Positions 45,269-53,954 of a stretch of DNA of 64,000 nucleotides are shown here, in pieces (position 1 is the first letter of the stretch; every line of letters begins with the position of its first letter). The notes under the pieces are model-generated. The model did not search any database. It saw only the letters and a program-made list of their open reading frames with translations, and had not been told where the DNA came from. This DNA is from Clostridiaceae bacterium (lineage in GTDB: Bacteria; Bacillota; Clostridia; Peptostreptococcales; Natronincolaceae). The position numbers were made by a program, and so were the translations under genes. The DNA is taken from NCBI GenBank assembly GCA_018432235.1, contig JAHDLO010000015.1:286798-350797 (forward strand). The letters run 5' to 3'.

Positions 45269-46084
45269 ATGATAATAGGATATTTAGGGCCCGAGGGGTC
45301 ATACAGCTACGAGGCTGCATTAAGCTGCTGCAGGGGAGCAGACTTGAGAAAGCTCAACACCTTTAGAGAAATATTTAATGCAGTTGAAGCGGGTATCGTG
45401 GATAAGGGGGTTTTACCGATAGAAAACTCCACGGAAGGAGCGGTGACTCAGGTAATGGACGGCCTGCTATCGATGCATCGAGCTACAATTGAAGGAGAAA
45501 TGATACAGCAAATACAGCATAATATTCTGGGCAAAGGCAGGCTGGCGGATATCAAATATATCTACTCTCATCCTCAGGCTATTGAGCAATGTCGGGAATT
45601 TCTTCATCATCAGTTGCCGGAGGCAATCCTCAAAAGCTGCAGCAGCACCTCCGAAGCTTGCAAGATCGCCTTAGAGGATAGTAGCTATGGCGCAATAGCC
45701 AGCAGCTCAGCTGCCAATATTCATGGTCTCAACATTATTAAAGCCGACGTACAAGATAATTTAATGAATCAAACCCGTTTTATTGTCATCGGTAGGGAAG
45801 ATACCAGCCCCTCCGGAAATGATAAAACCTCAATTGCCTTCAGCTTCTTTGACGATTTTCCCGGTAGCCTGTTTCAGGTATTGAGGGAGTTTGCTGAGGT
45901 GGATATCAACCTGACAAGAATTGAATCCAGACCCGCCAAGGCGGAATTGGGTAGGTATATATTCTATATCGATTTTAAGGGCCATTATCGGGAGCCGGAA
46001 GTCGCCAGGGTGATTGAAAACATTAAAGGCATCACAAACAAATTTTTAATATTCGGGTCGTATCCTATCGGAGCAAATATTTAG
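45269..46084 (+). CDS. pheA: Prephenate dehydratase
   Basis: 271 residues, monofunctional (no chorismate mutase domain). GYLGPEGSYSYEAAL at the N terminus, LPIENSTEGAVTQVMDGL (~50-67), NQTRFIVIGRE (catalytic Thr in NxTRF, ~169-179), and a C-terminal ACT domain with LTRIESRPAK (the ESRP phenylalanine-binding motif, ~215-224). Phenylalanine feedback is expected. No chorismate mutase gene is visible in this operon; that step must be encoded elsewhere. RBS is weak (GGGAAAA) 6-10 bases upstream. Confidence 0.96.
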   Translation: MIIGYLGPEGSYSYEAALSCCRGADLRKLNTFREIFNAVEAGIVDKGVLPIENSTEGAVTQVMDGLLSMHRATIEGEMIQQIQHNILGKGRLADIKYIYSHPQAIEQCREFLHHQLPEAILKSCSSTSEACKIALEDSSYGAIASSSAANIHGLNIIKADVQDNLMNQTRFIVIGREDTSPSGNDKTSIAFSFFDDFPGSLFQVLREFAEVDINLTRIESRPAKAELGRYIFYIDFKGHYREPEVARVIENIKGITNKFLIFGSYPIGANI

Positions 46085-46095
46085 GAGGGATGACA

Positions 46096-47229
46096 TTGCT
46101 TAGAATTTTAACTGCAGGAGAGTCGCACGGCAAGGGACTTGTGGGAATTATTGAGGGACTGCCCTCAAATTTAGCAATTGATATAGAGAAGGTCAATATG
46201 GATTTAGCAAGGCGCCAAAGCGGCTATGGCCGTGGCGGTCGAATGTCAATAGAGAAGGATACCATTGAAATCATAGCTGGTATGAGGGGCGGGAAAACCC
46301 TTGGAAGTCCTTTGGCATTTATGATAGAAAACAGAGATTTTGAAAACTGGCGTCAGTATATGGACCCTATTGGTGAGAACAGTGAAGATAGAAGGGTAAC
46401 AAAGGCAAGACCCGGCCATGCAGATTTGACGGGAGTACAAAAATATAACTTTTCTGATGTGCGAAATGTTTTGGAGCGCAGCAGTGCCAGAGAAACAGCC
46501 CTGAGGGTGGCGGCCGGCAGTATATTAAAGCAGCTGATGGCAGTCTTTGGGATTAAAGTAGCCAGCCATGTTACCGCTATAGGGGCGGTATCCATAAGTA
46601 CACAGGCTGATTTCGGTCGGCTGGCAGAAGCTGATGCCTCAGAGGTGCGATGTATAGAGCGCGCTGCAGAAGCGGAAATGATATCGGCAATTAAAGCGGC
46701 TAAGGCGGCGGGTGACTCTCTTGGTGGCACCTTTGAGATACAGGTGACTGGGGTTCCGGTTGGCTTAGGCAGCTATGTACAATGGGATCGTAAGCTAGAC
46801 GCAAAGCTGGCGTATCAGCTGATGAGTATACAGGGAATTAAGGGAGTGGCCCTTGGTGAAGGGTTTGACAGTAGTAAAAAACTCGGCTCTGAAGTCCACG
46901 ATGAAATATTTTATAGCCATGAAAAGGGCTATTTCCGAAAAACCAATAGGGCTGGTGGTATTGAGGGGGGGATGTCCAATGGTGAGGCTATTGTTATCCA
47001 TTGTGCCATGAAGCCCATACCAACCCTCTATAAGCCCTTGAAAACAGTCGATATAGAAAGTCTTGAATCAGTGGAGGCATCGGTGGAAAGAAGCGACTGC
47101 TGTGCTGTGCCTGCTGCATCGGTGGTGGGGGAAATGGTTGCAATCACTGTTATTGCCCAGGAGTTTTTAAGAAAATTTGGTGGAGATTCCGTGGAGGAGA
47201 TATATAAAAGATGGAAGGATTATATATAG
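46096..47229 (+). CDS. aroC: Chorismate synthase
   Basis: 377 residues from TTG 46096. AGGAGGG (46083-46089) is six bases upstream; the in-frame ATG at 46090 abuts the ribosome site and is less likely. Starts MLRILTAGESHGKGLVGIIEG as the family does. Motifs GYGRGGRMSIEKD (~44-56), RPGHADLTGVQKY and RSSARETALRVAAG (~127-140), GGMSNGE. Needs reduced FMN. Makes chorismate, the branch point for Phe, Tyr and Trp. Overlaps aroB by 19 bases. Confidence 0.96.
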   Translation: MLRILTAGESHGKGLVGIIEGLPSNLAIDIEKVNMDLARRQSGYGRGGRMSIEKDTIEIIAGMRGGKTLGSPLAFMIENRDFENWRQYMDPIGENSEDRRVTKARPGHADLTGVQKYNFSDVRNVLERSSARETALRVAAGSILKQLMAVFGIKVASHVTAIGAVSISTQADFGRLAEADASEVRCIERAAEAEMISAIKAAKAAGDSLGGTFEIQVTGVPVGLGSYVQWDRKLDAKLAYQLMSIQGIKGVALGEGFDSSKKLGSEVHDEIFYSHEKGYFRKTNRAGGIEGGMSNGEAIVIHCAMKPIPTLYKPLKTVDIESLESVEASVERSDCCAVPAASVVGEMVAITVIAQEFLRKFGGDSVEEIYKRWKDYI

Positions 47230-48272
47230 ATTTAGGAAAGGATAGCTACAATATAAGATTCAGCGCTGACTATACAGAGGGTCTTAAGCAATATACAGAA
47301 ATTGATGCACCCTCCGTCATTATTACCGACAGTAATGTGGACGCCCTATATGGCAAGGCTATAGCGGGACTTCTAGGAGCTCACCAGTATAAATATGTCA
47401 TTCCACAAGGGGAAACCAGTAAATCTATTGATACAGTTACAGAAATCCTTCATTTTATGCTGGATAAGGGCTTCAACAGGTCCTCTAGGGTAATCGCTTT
47501 TGGCGGCGGTGTGGTAGGTGATATCTCAGGCTTTGTCGCTTCAATATTTATGAGAGGTATAGACTTTTACCAAATCCCCACAACCCTGTTGGCGCAGGTA
47601 GACAGCAGTGTTGGTGGAAAGACCGGTATTAATTTCCCGCAGGGGAAAAATTTGGTGGGAAGCTTTTATCAACCAAAGGAGGTCCTTATGTCTCCGTCGC
47701 TATTAGCAACATTGCCAAAGAGGGAGCTAACCAGTGGTATAGCTGAGGTTATTAAATACGGCGTTATTTATGATTATAACTTTTTGAAGTATATTAAAGA
47801 AAGCTTGAAGGCAATCTATAGCATCGATACGGAGGTTTTAAAGCAGGTCATCAGGCGATGCTGTGAGATCAAGGCTGCCATAGTCACGGAGGATGAAAAG
47901 GAATTGGGCCTAAGAAAAATATTAAATTTTGGCCATACCTTCGGACACGCTGTTGAGGCCCTCACAGGCTATGCGGTCTACACTCATGGCGAAGCGGTTA
48001 TGATGGGCATGTATCATGAGGCAGCTATGGCTAAAGCACTGGACTTAATAGAGGAGACTTATTTCTGTGAAATCGCTGGCATCATAGGGGATACCGGCAT
48101 ATCCACCGATCTTAAATCACTCTCTCTTGATCTTGATGCTGTGGTGACCAGGATGTCGGGAGATAAAAAGAATAGGGCTGGAAAAATCTCCTTTATTCTG
48201 CCGATTGCCAGGGGCAAGGTTCAGGAGCTGCTGCTGACAACAGAAGAGATTAAAGGCTTAATTTTAGTATAG
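47211..48272 (+). CDS. aroB: 3-dehydroquinate synthase
   Basis: 353 residues. NAD- and metal-dependent. Motifs: IPQGETSKSIDTV (~63-75), GGGVVGDISGFVASIFMRGIDF (from ~98; FGGGVVGD core), PTTLLAQVDSSVGGKTGINF (~123-142), and metal ligands in NFGHTFGHAVEALTGY (~243-258). Second step of the shikimate pathway, using the product of AroF. Start ATG 47211 lies inside the end of aroC with GGAGGAG 13 bases upstream. Confidence 0.96.
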   Translation: MEGLYIDLGKDSYNIRFSADYTEGLKQYTEIDAPSVIITDSNVDALYGKAIAGLLGAHQYKYVIPQGETSKSIDTVTEILHFMLDKGFNRSSRVIAFGGGVVGDISGFVASIFMRGIDFYQIPTTLLAQVDSSVGGKTGINFPQGKNLVGSFYQPKEVLMSPSLLATLPKRELTSGIAEVIKYGVIYDYNFLKYIKESLKAIYSIDTEVLKQVIRRCCEIKAAIVTEDEKELGLRKILNFGHTFGHAVEALTGYAVYTHGEAVMMGMYHEAAMAKALDLIEETYFCEIAGIIGDTGISTDLKSLSLDLDAVVTRMSGDKKNRAGKISFILPIARGKVQELLLTTEEIKGLILV

Positions 48273-48278
48273 GAGTTG

Positions 48279-49139
48279 ATGATATTGGAGTGCTTTTTAA
48301 ATAGTAAAACAGAGCTTTATGCTGTGATAGGAGACCCCATATCCCATAGTCTGTCACCAGATATTCATAATAGGATATACAAACGGCTAAAGGAGGACAA
48401 GGCCTATCTTGCCATGAGAATACCACCTTCGGAGCTGAAGGCGTCCATTGATCTTTTAAGAAATAATTTTAAGGGCTTTAATGTGACCATACCCCATAAG
48501 GAGGCTATTATCCCATATCTTGATGAGCTGGACACAACCGCAGAGATCTATGGCGCAGTAAACACCGTAAGGGTGGAAAATGGCAGACTAAAGGGCTACA
48601 ACACCGATGGCTACGGCTTTATAATGGCGATGGAGGCTGAGGGCTTTAAGGTAGAGGGAAAAAAGGTGCTTTTGCTGGGGGCCGGAGGCGCTGCCAGGGT
48701 AGTGGCTCATGAGCTTTTGAATAAGGGCTGTCATCTGACCATAGCCAACAGGAGTGAGGAAAAGAGGGAAAGACTGAAGGCAGAGCTATTGGCCCACAGC
48801 AGCAATAAGCACATTATAACCTGTAGTCCATCAGAGCTTAAGGAGGGCTATTATTGCATAGTCAACACTACCCCAGTGGGAATGGCACCTTTGGAGCAGC
48901 AGCTTCCTTTGGAAAATTTAGAAATATTGAAGGCTTCCGAGGTGGTTTTTGATTTAATTTACAATCCCTATAAAACGTTACTTTTAAAGGCAGCAGAGGA
49001 GGCCGGCTGCAGGGTGCTTAACGGTTTCTCCATGTTGTATTATCAAGGAATAAAGGCTCAGGAGCACTGGCGTGGTGCGGTGCTGCCGAATAAAATTGCA
49101 CAGGAGATATTTGTCGAATTAGAGAATATGCTGAAGTAA
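48279..49139 (+). CDS. aroE: Shikimate dehydrogenase
   Basis: 286 residues from ATG 48279. TTG 48285 is an alternative that fits AGGAG (48271-48275) better in spacing. AVIGDPISHSLSPDIHN (~16-32; substrate loop), NVTIPHKEAIIPYLDE with the catalytic Lys (~69-84), GAGGAARVV (NADP loop, ~131-139) and NTTPVGM. Reduces 3-dehydroshikimate. Last gene of the tyrA operon. Shikimate kinase (aroK) and dehydroquinase (aroD/aroQ) are not in the window. No terminator directly follows. Confidence 0.95.
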   Translation: MILECFLNSKTELYAVIGDPISHSLSPDIHNRIYKRLKEDKAYLAMRIPPSELKASIDLLRNNFKGFNVTIPHKEAIIPYLDELDTTAEIYGAVNTVRVENGRLKGYNTDGYGFIMAMEAEGFKVEGKKVLLLGAGGAARVVAHELLNKGCHLTIANRSEEKRERLKAELLAHSSNKHIITCSPSELKEGYYCIVNTTPVGMAPLEQQLPLENLEILKASEVVFDLIYNPYKTLLLKAAEEAGCRVLNGFSMLYYQGIKAQEHWRGAVLPNKIAQEIFVELENMLK

Positions 49140-49195
49140 ATACACAAAGAAGCCCCGACTGTTTATTAAATTTTTAGAAAATTTTAATAAAAAAT

Positions 49196-49224
49196 GAAGG
49201 TATTTTGAAAATAAGGTAGAATAC
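49196..49224 (+). promoter_or_regulatory. Possible SigH promoter of spoVS
   Basis: GAAGGTATT (49196-49204), 11-bp spacer, GTAGAATAC (49216-49224), resembling the SigH consensus RNAGGAWWW / RNNGAATWW with one mismatch in each half. Bacillus spoVS is SigH-dependent, which supports the reading. Confidence 0.5.
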
Positions 49225-49279
49225 TAATATTGAAATCCAATATATAGAAATTCTATTTGTAAAAGGGGGCTTTTATTCG

Positions 49280-49540
49280 ATGGAAGTATTAAAAGTATCA
49301 GCAAAATCAAACCCAAACTCTGTTGCAGGAGCACTAGCTGGCGTTTTAAGAGAACGTGGTGCAGCTGAAATCCAAGCGATAGGCGCTGGAGCTCTAAATC
49401 AAGCAGTTAAAGCAGTGGCAATTGCACGAGGATTTGTAGCTCCTAGTGGACTTGACCTGATTTGCATCCCGGCCTTTACAGACATACAAATTGATGGTGA
49501 GGAAAGAACGGCCATCAAACTTATTGTAGAACCTAGATAG
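49280..49540 (+). CDS. spoVS: Stage V sporulation protein S
   Basis: 86 residues, standard length. MEVLKVSAKSNPNSVAGALAG and QAIGAGALNQAVKAVAIARGF are diagnostic (Alba-like fold). It acts in spore coat/cortex development and interacts with division genes in Bacillus. AAAGGGGG precedes the ATG. In many Clostridia spoVS directly follows rny; here ~9 kb with the repeat array and the aromatic block separates them. Confidence 0.97.
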   Translation: MEVLKVSAKSNPNSVAGALAGVLRERGAAEIQAIGAGALNQAVKAVAIARGFVAPSGLDLICIPAFTDIQIDGEERTAIKLIVEPR

Positions 49541-49550
49541 CACTAACTAA

Positions 49551-49583
49551 GTCTGCTGAGCGATTGGCAGACCTTTTTTATTG
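49551..49583 (+). terminator. Intrinsic terminator after spoVS
   Basis: GTCTGC (49551-49556) / GCAGAC (49567-49572), 10-base loop, then CTTTTTTATTG. Confidence 0.82.
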
Positions 49584-49860
49584 TATAAGAAAGTCCTATT
49601 TTTTTACTATGAATTCTTATACAATGGGGGGTTGTTAAGGGGGGGGTCTCCCCTTATTAAAATAAGGAGAGTACAGCGAGCGTCCTAGAGAACGCATGGT
49701 TTCTCTGGAAAACAAACGTGGCGAAGCCACTTTTGTTCATTTATAGGAAATTTTTTTTCAATGAAATGGGGGGCTGTTAAGATGGGTGTCCCCTTATTAT
49801 ATTAAGTAGAGGCGAGTAGTGTCACGAATAAGTGGCACTATGCCACCTTGGAATTCCCCT
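49584..49860. repeat. Gene-free stretch with a diverged G-rich direct duplication
   Basis: Two related ~50-90 bp segments: copy A around 49585-49672 and copy B around 49742-49812. They share AATGGGGGG, then (T/C)TGTTAAG, a G-run, GTC(T)CCCCTTATTA, and a T-run upstream. Between them are hairpins AGAGAA/TTTCTCT and GTGGC-GAA-GCCAC. After copy B is AGTGTCAC/GTGGCACT. No gene. It marks the right border region of the aromatic block. Confidence 0.7.
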
Positions 49861-49889
49861 TTGATACTATTTGCTTTAAGGGGTATAAT
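49861..49889 (+). promoter_or_regulatory. Predicted SigA promoter of the PHP phosphoesterase gene
   Basis: TTGATA (49861-49866), 17-bp spacer, TATAAT (49884-49889). Near-consensus; start ~49896, leader ~33 nt. Confidence 0.78.
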
Positions 49890-49928
49890 ATTAATTGGAA
49901 AAATAGTAATATTCGAGGAGAATCTATT

Positions 49929-50741
49929 ATGAAATACATAGATATGCATGTCCATACTACAGCCTCCGATGGGAAGCTTTCCCCTCAGGAGATAATCGAT
50001 TATGCTAAAAGCAAGGGACTGGCAGGAGTGGGAATAACCGACCATGATACCATAGCTGGACTTGAGGCAGCTATAAGCTACGGTAATAAAAAGGGAATGA
50101 TTGTTATTCCCGGCATAGAGCTCAGTACAGAATATAAGGACGAAGAAATTCATATACTGGGCTACAGGATTGATTGCAGTAATAAGGAGTTATTAAATAC
50201 ATTGAAAATTCTACATAATGAGAGAAGCATCAGGGCTGAAAAAATTATCCAACGATTAAATGATATTGGATTTAAAATAAATTTTGAGAATATAAGAGAA
50301 ATATCTCAAGAAGGGGTTATCGGCAGACCACATATTGCTAGAGCCCTTATCAATAAAGGATACCTTCGAACCGTACAGGAGGCCTTTGATAAATACCTGA
50401 ATAAGGGTTGTCCTGCCTATGTGCCAAGATATAAGCTAAGTCCCTTTGATGCGGTTGACTTACTAAAAAGAGCAGGTGGGATAGCGGTAATTGCCCATCC
50501 AGGCCTCATAAAAAACCGCCCACTGGTAAAGGAGCTTATCGATTATGGTGTTGACGGAATAGAGGTGTATCATCCGGAACACAGCCGGGAGGAAAGCAGA
50601 TTGTTGTTAGAGCTTGCTGTAATTCACGGACGATTGGTTACCGGCGGCTCTGACTTTCATAGTCCGCCCAGCACTGCTGAAGCCCGCAGTGACCTTGGGG
50701 CGGTAAAAATCGCTCTGGAGGAGCTAAAGGCATTTATCTAG
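49929..50741 (+). CDS. PHP domain metal-dependent phosphoesterase (TrpH/YciV family)
   Basis: 270 residues from ATG 49929 with GAGGAG eight bases upstream; an upstream in-frame TTG (49848) lies before the promoter. PHP motifs: MHVHTTASDGKLSP (5-18), GITDHDT (~37-43), IPGIELSTEY (~61-70), IAHPG (~182-186) and GSDFHS (~241-246) supply the three-metal site. Members hydrolyse nucleoside 3',5'-bisphosphates or short 5' RNA ends. The function here is probably nucleotide/RNA turnover. It precedes a PadR regulator. Confidence 0.9.
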   Translation: MKYIDMHVHTTASDGKLSPQEIIDYAKSKGLAGVGITDHDTIAGLEAAISYGNKKGMIVIPGIELSTEYKDEEIHILGYRIDCSNKELLNTLKILHNERSIRAEKIIQRLNDIGFKINFENIREISQEGVIGRPHIARALINKGYLRTVQEAFDKYLNKGCPAYVPRYKLSPFDAVDLLKRAGGIAVIAHPGLIKNRPLVKELIDYGVDGIEVYHPEHSREESRLLLELAVIHGRLVTGGSDFHSPPSTAEARSDLGAVKIALEELKAFI

Positions 50742-50770
50742 TATAAATATGGAATTTGAGGTGTAGTGAC

Positions 50771-51148
50771 ATGACATATAAAGGGGAACGAAGTCGTCAA
50801 TTTCCGACAAAAATTAGTACTACTCAGTTTACGAAGCTGTTTATATTGCATCTTTTAAATGAAAAGAGCTATTATGGTAATGAAATCATAGATGAAATCA
50901 GAAGCAGATTAAAGGATAATTGGGCCCCCAGCCCGGGTATGATTTATCCTATGCTTCGAGAGCTGGAGGCAGAGGGATATATCTATGGCTGGTGGAGGGA
51001 GCCAGACAAGAGGTCTATACGGAGCTATAGGATTACAGATAGCGGCATTGAACACTATAATCGAATTAAGTTGCTATACCAGTCCTCCCTAAGGGATGCA
51101 TTAAATATGCTGGAATGTATAATGAAGGAACTTTATAAATCTATATAG
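50771..51148 (+). CDS. PadR family transcriptional regulator
   Basis: 125 residues from ATG 50771, with GAGGTG seven bases upstream. Winged helix: FTKLFILHLLNEKSYYGNEIIDEI (~18-41), PSPGMIYPMLRELEAEGYI (~51-69; recognition helix and wing start), YRITDSG, then a helical dimerisation tail. The target is unknown. It may act on itself or on the adjacent aminotransferase. The gap to aspB (82 bp) has no obvious palindrome. Confidence 0.9.
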   Translation: MTYKGERSRQFPTKISTTQFTKLFILHLLNEKSYYGNEIIDEIRSRLKDNWAPSPGMIYPMLRELEAEGYIYGWWREPDKRSIRSYRITDSGIEHYNRIKLLYQSSLRDALNMLECIMKELYKSI

Positions 51149-51230
51149 CAAATTAGATAATAATTTGTTAAAATAATATAGATTGGTTAATTTAGTAAAT
51201 ATAGGACAATCCTACTGGAGGGAAGTATAA

Positions 51231-52424
51231 ATGAACATAAGATTATCTGAGAAAAATCAAAGCATTACAGCTTCTATAACACTGGCTATTGACGCTAAAG
51301 CAAAGCAAATGATGTCCGAAGGAATAAATGTCATTAGCTTTGGTGTAGGGGAGCCAGATTTTGACACTCCAGATCATATAAAGGCGGCGGCTATAGCGGC
51401 ATTGGATAAAGGCTTAACCAGATACACCGCTGCATCCGGTATTCTAAAGCTTAGGGAAGAAATATGCAAAAAGCTTAAGAAGGACAATCAGCTGGACTAT
51501 AGACCCGAGGAAATTATCGTATCCAACGGTGCAAAGCAAGCACTACATAATGCATTGGAGGCAATATGCAATCCCGGTGATGAGGTCATTATACCTGCCC
51601 CCTATTGGGTAAGCTATCCTGAGCTGGTTAAGATATCAGCAGGCGTTCCGGTTATAGTGAATTGCACAGAGGAAAATGAGTTTAAGCTAAGCAAAGCGGA
51701 TTTATTAGCCGCCATAACACCAAATACAAAGGCCTTGATTCTAAACAGTCCGTCAAATCCTACTGGTTCTCTTTACACAAGAGAAGAGCTGGAGGCTATA
51801 GCTGAGGTTGCTGTTGAGAAAAACGTCATAGTTATTTCAGATGAAATCTATGAAAAGCTGGTTTATGCTGGTGCAGAGCATATCAGCATAGCAAGCCTGA
51901 ATGATAAAATTAAGGATATTACTATAGTTGTCAACGGTATGTCTAAGGCCTATGCCATGACAGGCTGGAGAATTGGCTATACTGCATCTAATCTTAAAAT
52001 AGCAAAAATTATGGGTAATGTTCAGAGCCATGCCACTTCACATCCTAATACCATAGCGCAATACGCCAGCATTGATGCCTTGACCAGCAGCGATGAATCA
52101 ATTGAGGCAATGAGATTGGCCTTTGACGAAAGAAGAAAATATATGGTGGAAAGAATCAATAGCATTAAGGGTCTTTCCTGTATAGAGTCAAAGGGTGCCT
52201 TTTATATCATGATGAATATTTCCAAGGTTATTGGCACTGTGGTTAAGGGTAAATTGATTGATGGCTCCCTAAGCTTTTCGGAGCTTATGCTGGAGGAGGC
52301 GAAGGTGGCTGCTGTCCCAGGGATTGCCTTTGGCGCAGACGATTATATCCGTCTTTCCTATGCGAATTCAATGGAGAATATTAAAGAGGGATTAAATCGC
52401 ATTGACGAATTGCTAAATAGCTAA
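51231..52424 (+). CDS. aspB: Pyridoxal phosphate-dependent aminotransferase, class I (aspartate type)
   Basis: 397 residues. GVGEPDFDTPDHIKAAA (~39-55), SNGAKQALHNALEAI (~99-113), PAPYWVSYPE (~123-132), LNSPSNPTGS (~165-174), and the PLP lysine in VNGMSKAYAMTGWRIGY (~230-246). Aspartate aminotransferase of the AspB/1A-gamma kind; it could also transaminate aromatic keto acids such as phenylpyruvate, which would fit the aromatic block nearby. The symbol is tentative. GGAGGG precedes the ATG. A terminator follows. Confidence 0.9.
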   Translation: MNIRLSEKNQSITASITLAIDAKAKQMMSEGINVISFGVGEPDFDTPDHIKAAAIAALDKGLTRYTAASGILKLREEICKKLKKDNQLDYRPEEIIVSNGAKQALHNALEAICNPGDEVIIPAPYWVSYPELVKISAGVPVIVNCTEENEFKLSKADLLAAITPNTKALILNSPSNPTGSLYTREELEAIAEVAVEKNVIVISDEIYEKLVYAGAEHISIASLNDKIKDITIVVNGMSKAYAMTGWRIGYTASNLKIAKIMGNVQSHATSHPNTIAQYASIDALTSSDESIEAMRLAFDERRKYMVERINSIKGLSCIESKGAFYIMMNISKVIGTVVKGKLIDGSLSFSELMLEEAKVAAVPGIAFGADDYIRLSYANSMENIKEGLNRIDELLNS

Positions 52425-52452
52425 GATATGGGAATTTCTCATATCTTTTCTC
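52423..52452 (+). terminator. Intrinsic terminator after the aminotransferase gene
   Basis: AAGATATG (52423-52430) / CATATCTT (52440-52447), loop GGAATTTCT, then TTCTC. U-tract modest. Confidence 0.72.
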
Positions 52453-52492
52453 AATATACAAACCCACACAATTAGAAAGGAGCGATAGTGAC

Positions 52493-53926
52493 TTGAATAG
52501 AGAAAGCTATCAAAACCCTCTTAACGAGCGTTATGCCAGTAAAGAAATGTCCTACATATTTTCCGCCGACAATAAATTTAAAACATGGCGAAGACTCTGG
52601 ATCGCATTGGCGGAGTCAGAAAAGGAGCTGGGACTTCCTATAACGGAGGAGCAGCTGGAGGAATTAAAAGCAAACAAAGACAATATTAATTACGAGGTAG
52701 CAGCCAAAAGAGAAAAGGAAACGCGACATGATGTGATGTCCCATGTGTATGCCTATGGACAGCAATGCCCCAATGCAAAGGGTATCATACATTTGGGTGC
52801 CACCAGTGCCTATGTTGGAGACAATACCGACGTAATTGTAATGAAGGAAGCCCTAGAATTAACTAAGAAAAAAATGGTCAACCTTTTAAATGTATTGGCT
52901 AATTTCTGCCAAGAATATAAGGCTTTGCCAACCCTTGGCTTTACCCATTTTCAGCCGGCTCAGCTGACAACTGTAGGGAAGAGAGGAACCCTATGGCTTC
53001 AGGAGCTATTAATGGATTTTGAAAATCTAGAGTTTCAGATTGGTAGAATGAAGCTCAGAGGAGTAAAGGGTACTACTGGAACTCAAGCCAGCTTTATGAG
53101 CCTATTTAATGACGACGCTTCAAAGGTTAAGGAGCTGGAGAAGAGAGTGGCTAATAAAATGGGCTTTGATCAAGCCTTTCCTGTAACCGGACAAACCTAT
53201 TCAAGAAAGCTGGATTTCGAGGTCTTAACAGTCCTAAGCGGTATCGCACAAAGTCTTCATAAAATGACCAACGATATCCGTCTGCTGCAAAGCCTTAAGG
53301 AAATTGAAGAACCCTTTGAAAAGAACCAAATCGGCTCCTCTGCTATGGCCTATAAGCGTAACCCAATGAGGAGTGAGCGGATTGCATCCCTGGCAAGATA
53401 CGTTATTGCCGCACAGCAAAACACTGCCATGACGGCATCCACCCAGTGGTTTGAAAGAACTCTGGATGATTCTGCAAACAAGAGAATAGCTGTACCGGAG
53501 GCATTCTTAGCTGCAGATGCCATTTTAGAGATTGCCATTAATGTATGCGACGGCCTGGTGGTCTACGACAAAATGATAAAGCAGCATGTTGAAGCTGAGC
53601 TGCCCTTTATGGCAACGGAGAATATCTTGATGGAGGCTGTTAAAAGAGGCGGGGATCGTCAGGAGCTGCATGAGAGCATTAGGCTGCACTCGATAGAGGC
53701 CGCTAAGCAGGTAAAGCTTGAGGGTAAGCCAAATGATTTATTGGATAGAATACTGAATGACCCTACCTTTGGTCTAACCCGAGAAGAAATTCAGGAGCTT
53801 TTAAATCCCATCAAATTTGTTGGTCGTGCGCCGCAACAGGTGGATGAGTTTTTAGAGGAATATATCAATCCTATCATTAGTGAAAACCGTGAGCTGTTAG
53901 GCTTAGAGGTTGATCTGAAGGTATAG
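52493..53926 (+). CDS. purB: Adenylosuccinate lyase
   Basis: 477 residues from TTG 52493, with AAAGGAG nine bases upstream. Fumarase/aspartase superfamily. N-terminal [33 protein letters not shown] (~102-115), [17 protein letters not shown] (~145-161), and the signature [16 protein letters not shown] (~282-297) with the flexible loop. It acts in two steps of purine synthesis. It resembles the longer eukaryote-like AdeSL type common in Clostridia. It follows the aminotransferase terminator. Confidence 0.97.
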   Translation: MNRESYQNPLNERYASKEMSYIFSADNKFKTWRRLWIALAESEKELGLPITEEQLEELKANKDNINYEVAAKREKETRHDVMSHVYAYGQQCPNAKGIIHLGATSAYVGDNTDVIVMKEALELTKKKMVNLLNVLANFCQEYKALPTLGFTHFQPAQLTTVGKRGTLWLQELLMDFENLEFQIGRMKLRGVKGTTGTQASFMSLFNDDASKVKELEKRVANKMGFDQAFPVTGQTYSRKLDFEVLTVLSGIAQSLHKMTNDIRLLQSLKEIEEPFEKNQIGSSAMAYKRNPMRSERIASLARYVIAAQQNTAMTASTQWFERTLDDSANKRIAVPEAFLAADAILEIAINVCDGLVVYDKMIKQHVEAELPFMATENILMEAVKRGGDRQELHESIRLHSIEAAKQVKLEGKPNDLLDRILNDPTFGLTREEIQELLNPIKFVGRAPQQVDEFLEEYINPIISENRELLGLEVDLKV

Positions 53927-53954
53927 GCTCACATTTTACGGAGGTGTAATAAAG

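Noticed and set aside
49797..50153. 118-codon minus-strand ORF over the PHP gene start
   Set aside because: It overlaps conserved PHP motifs and the promoter of the plus-strand gene; no recognisable product.
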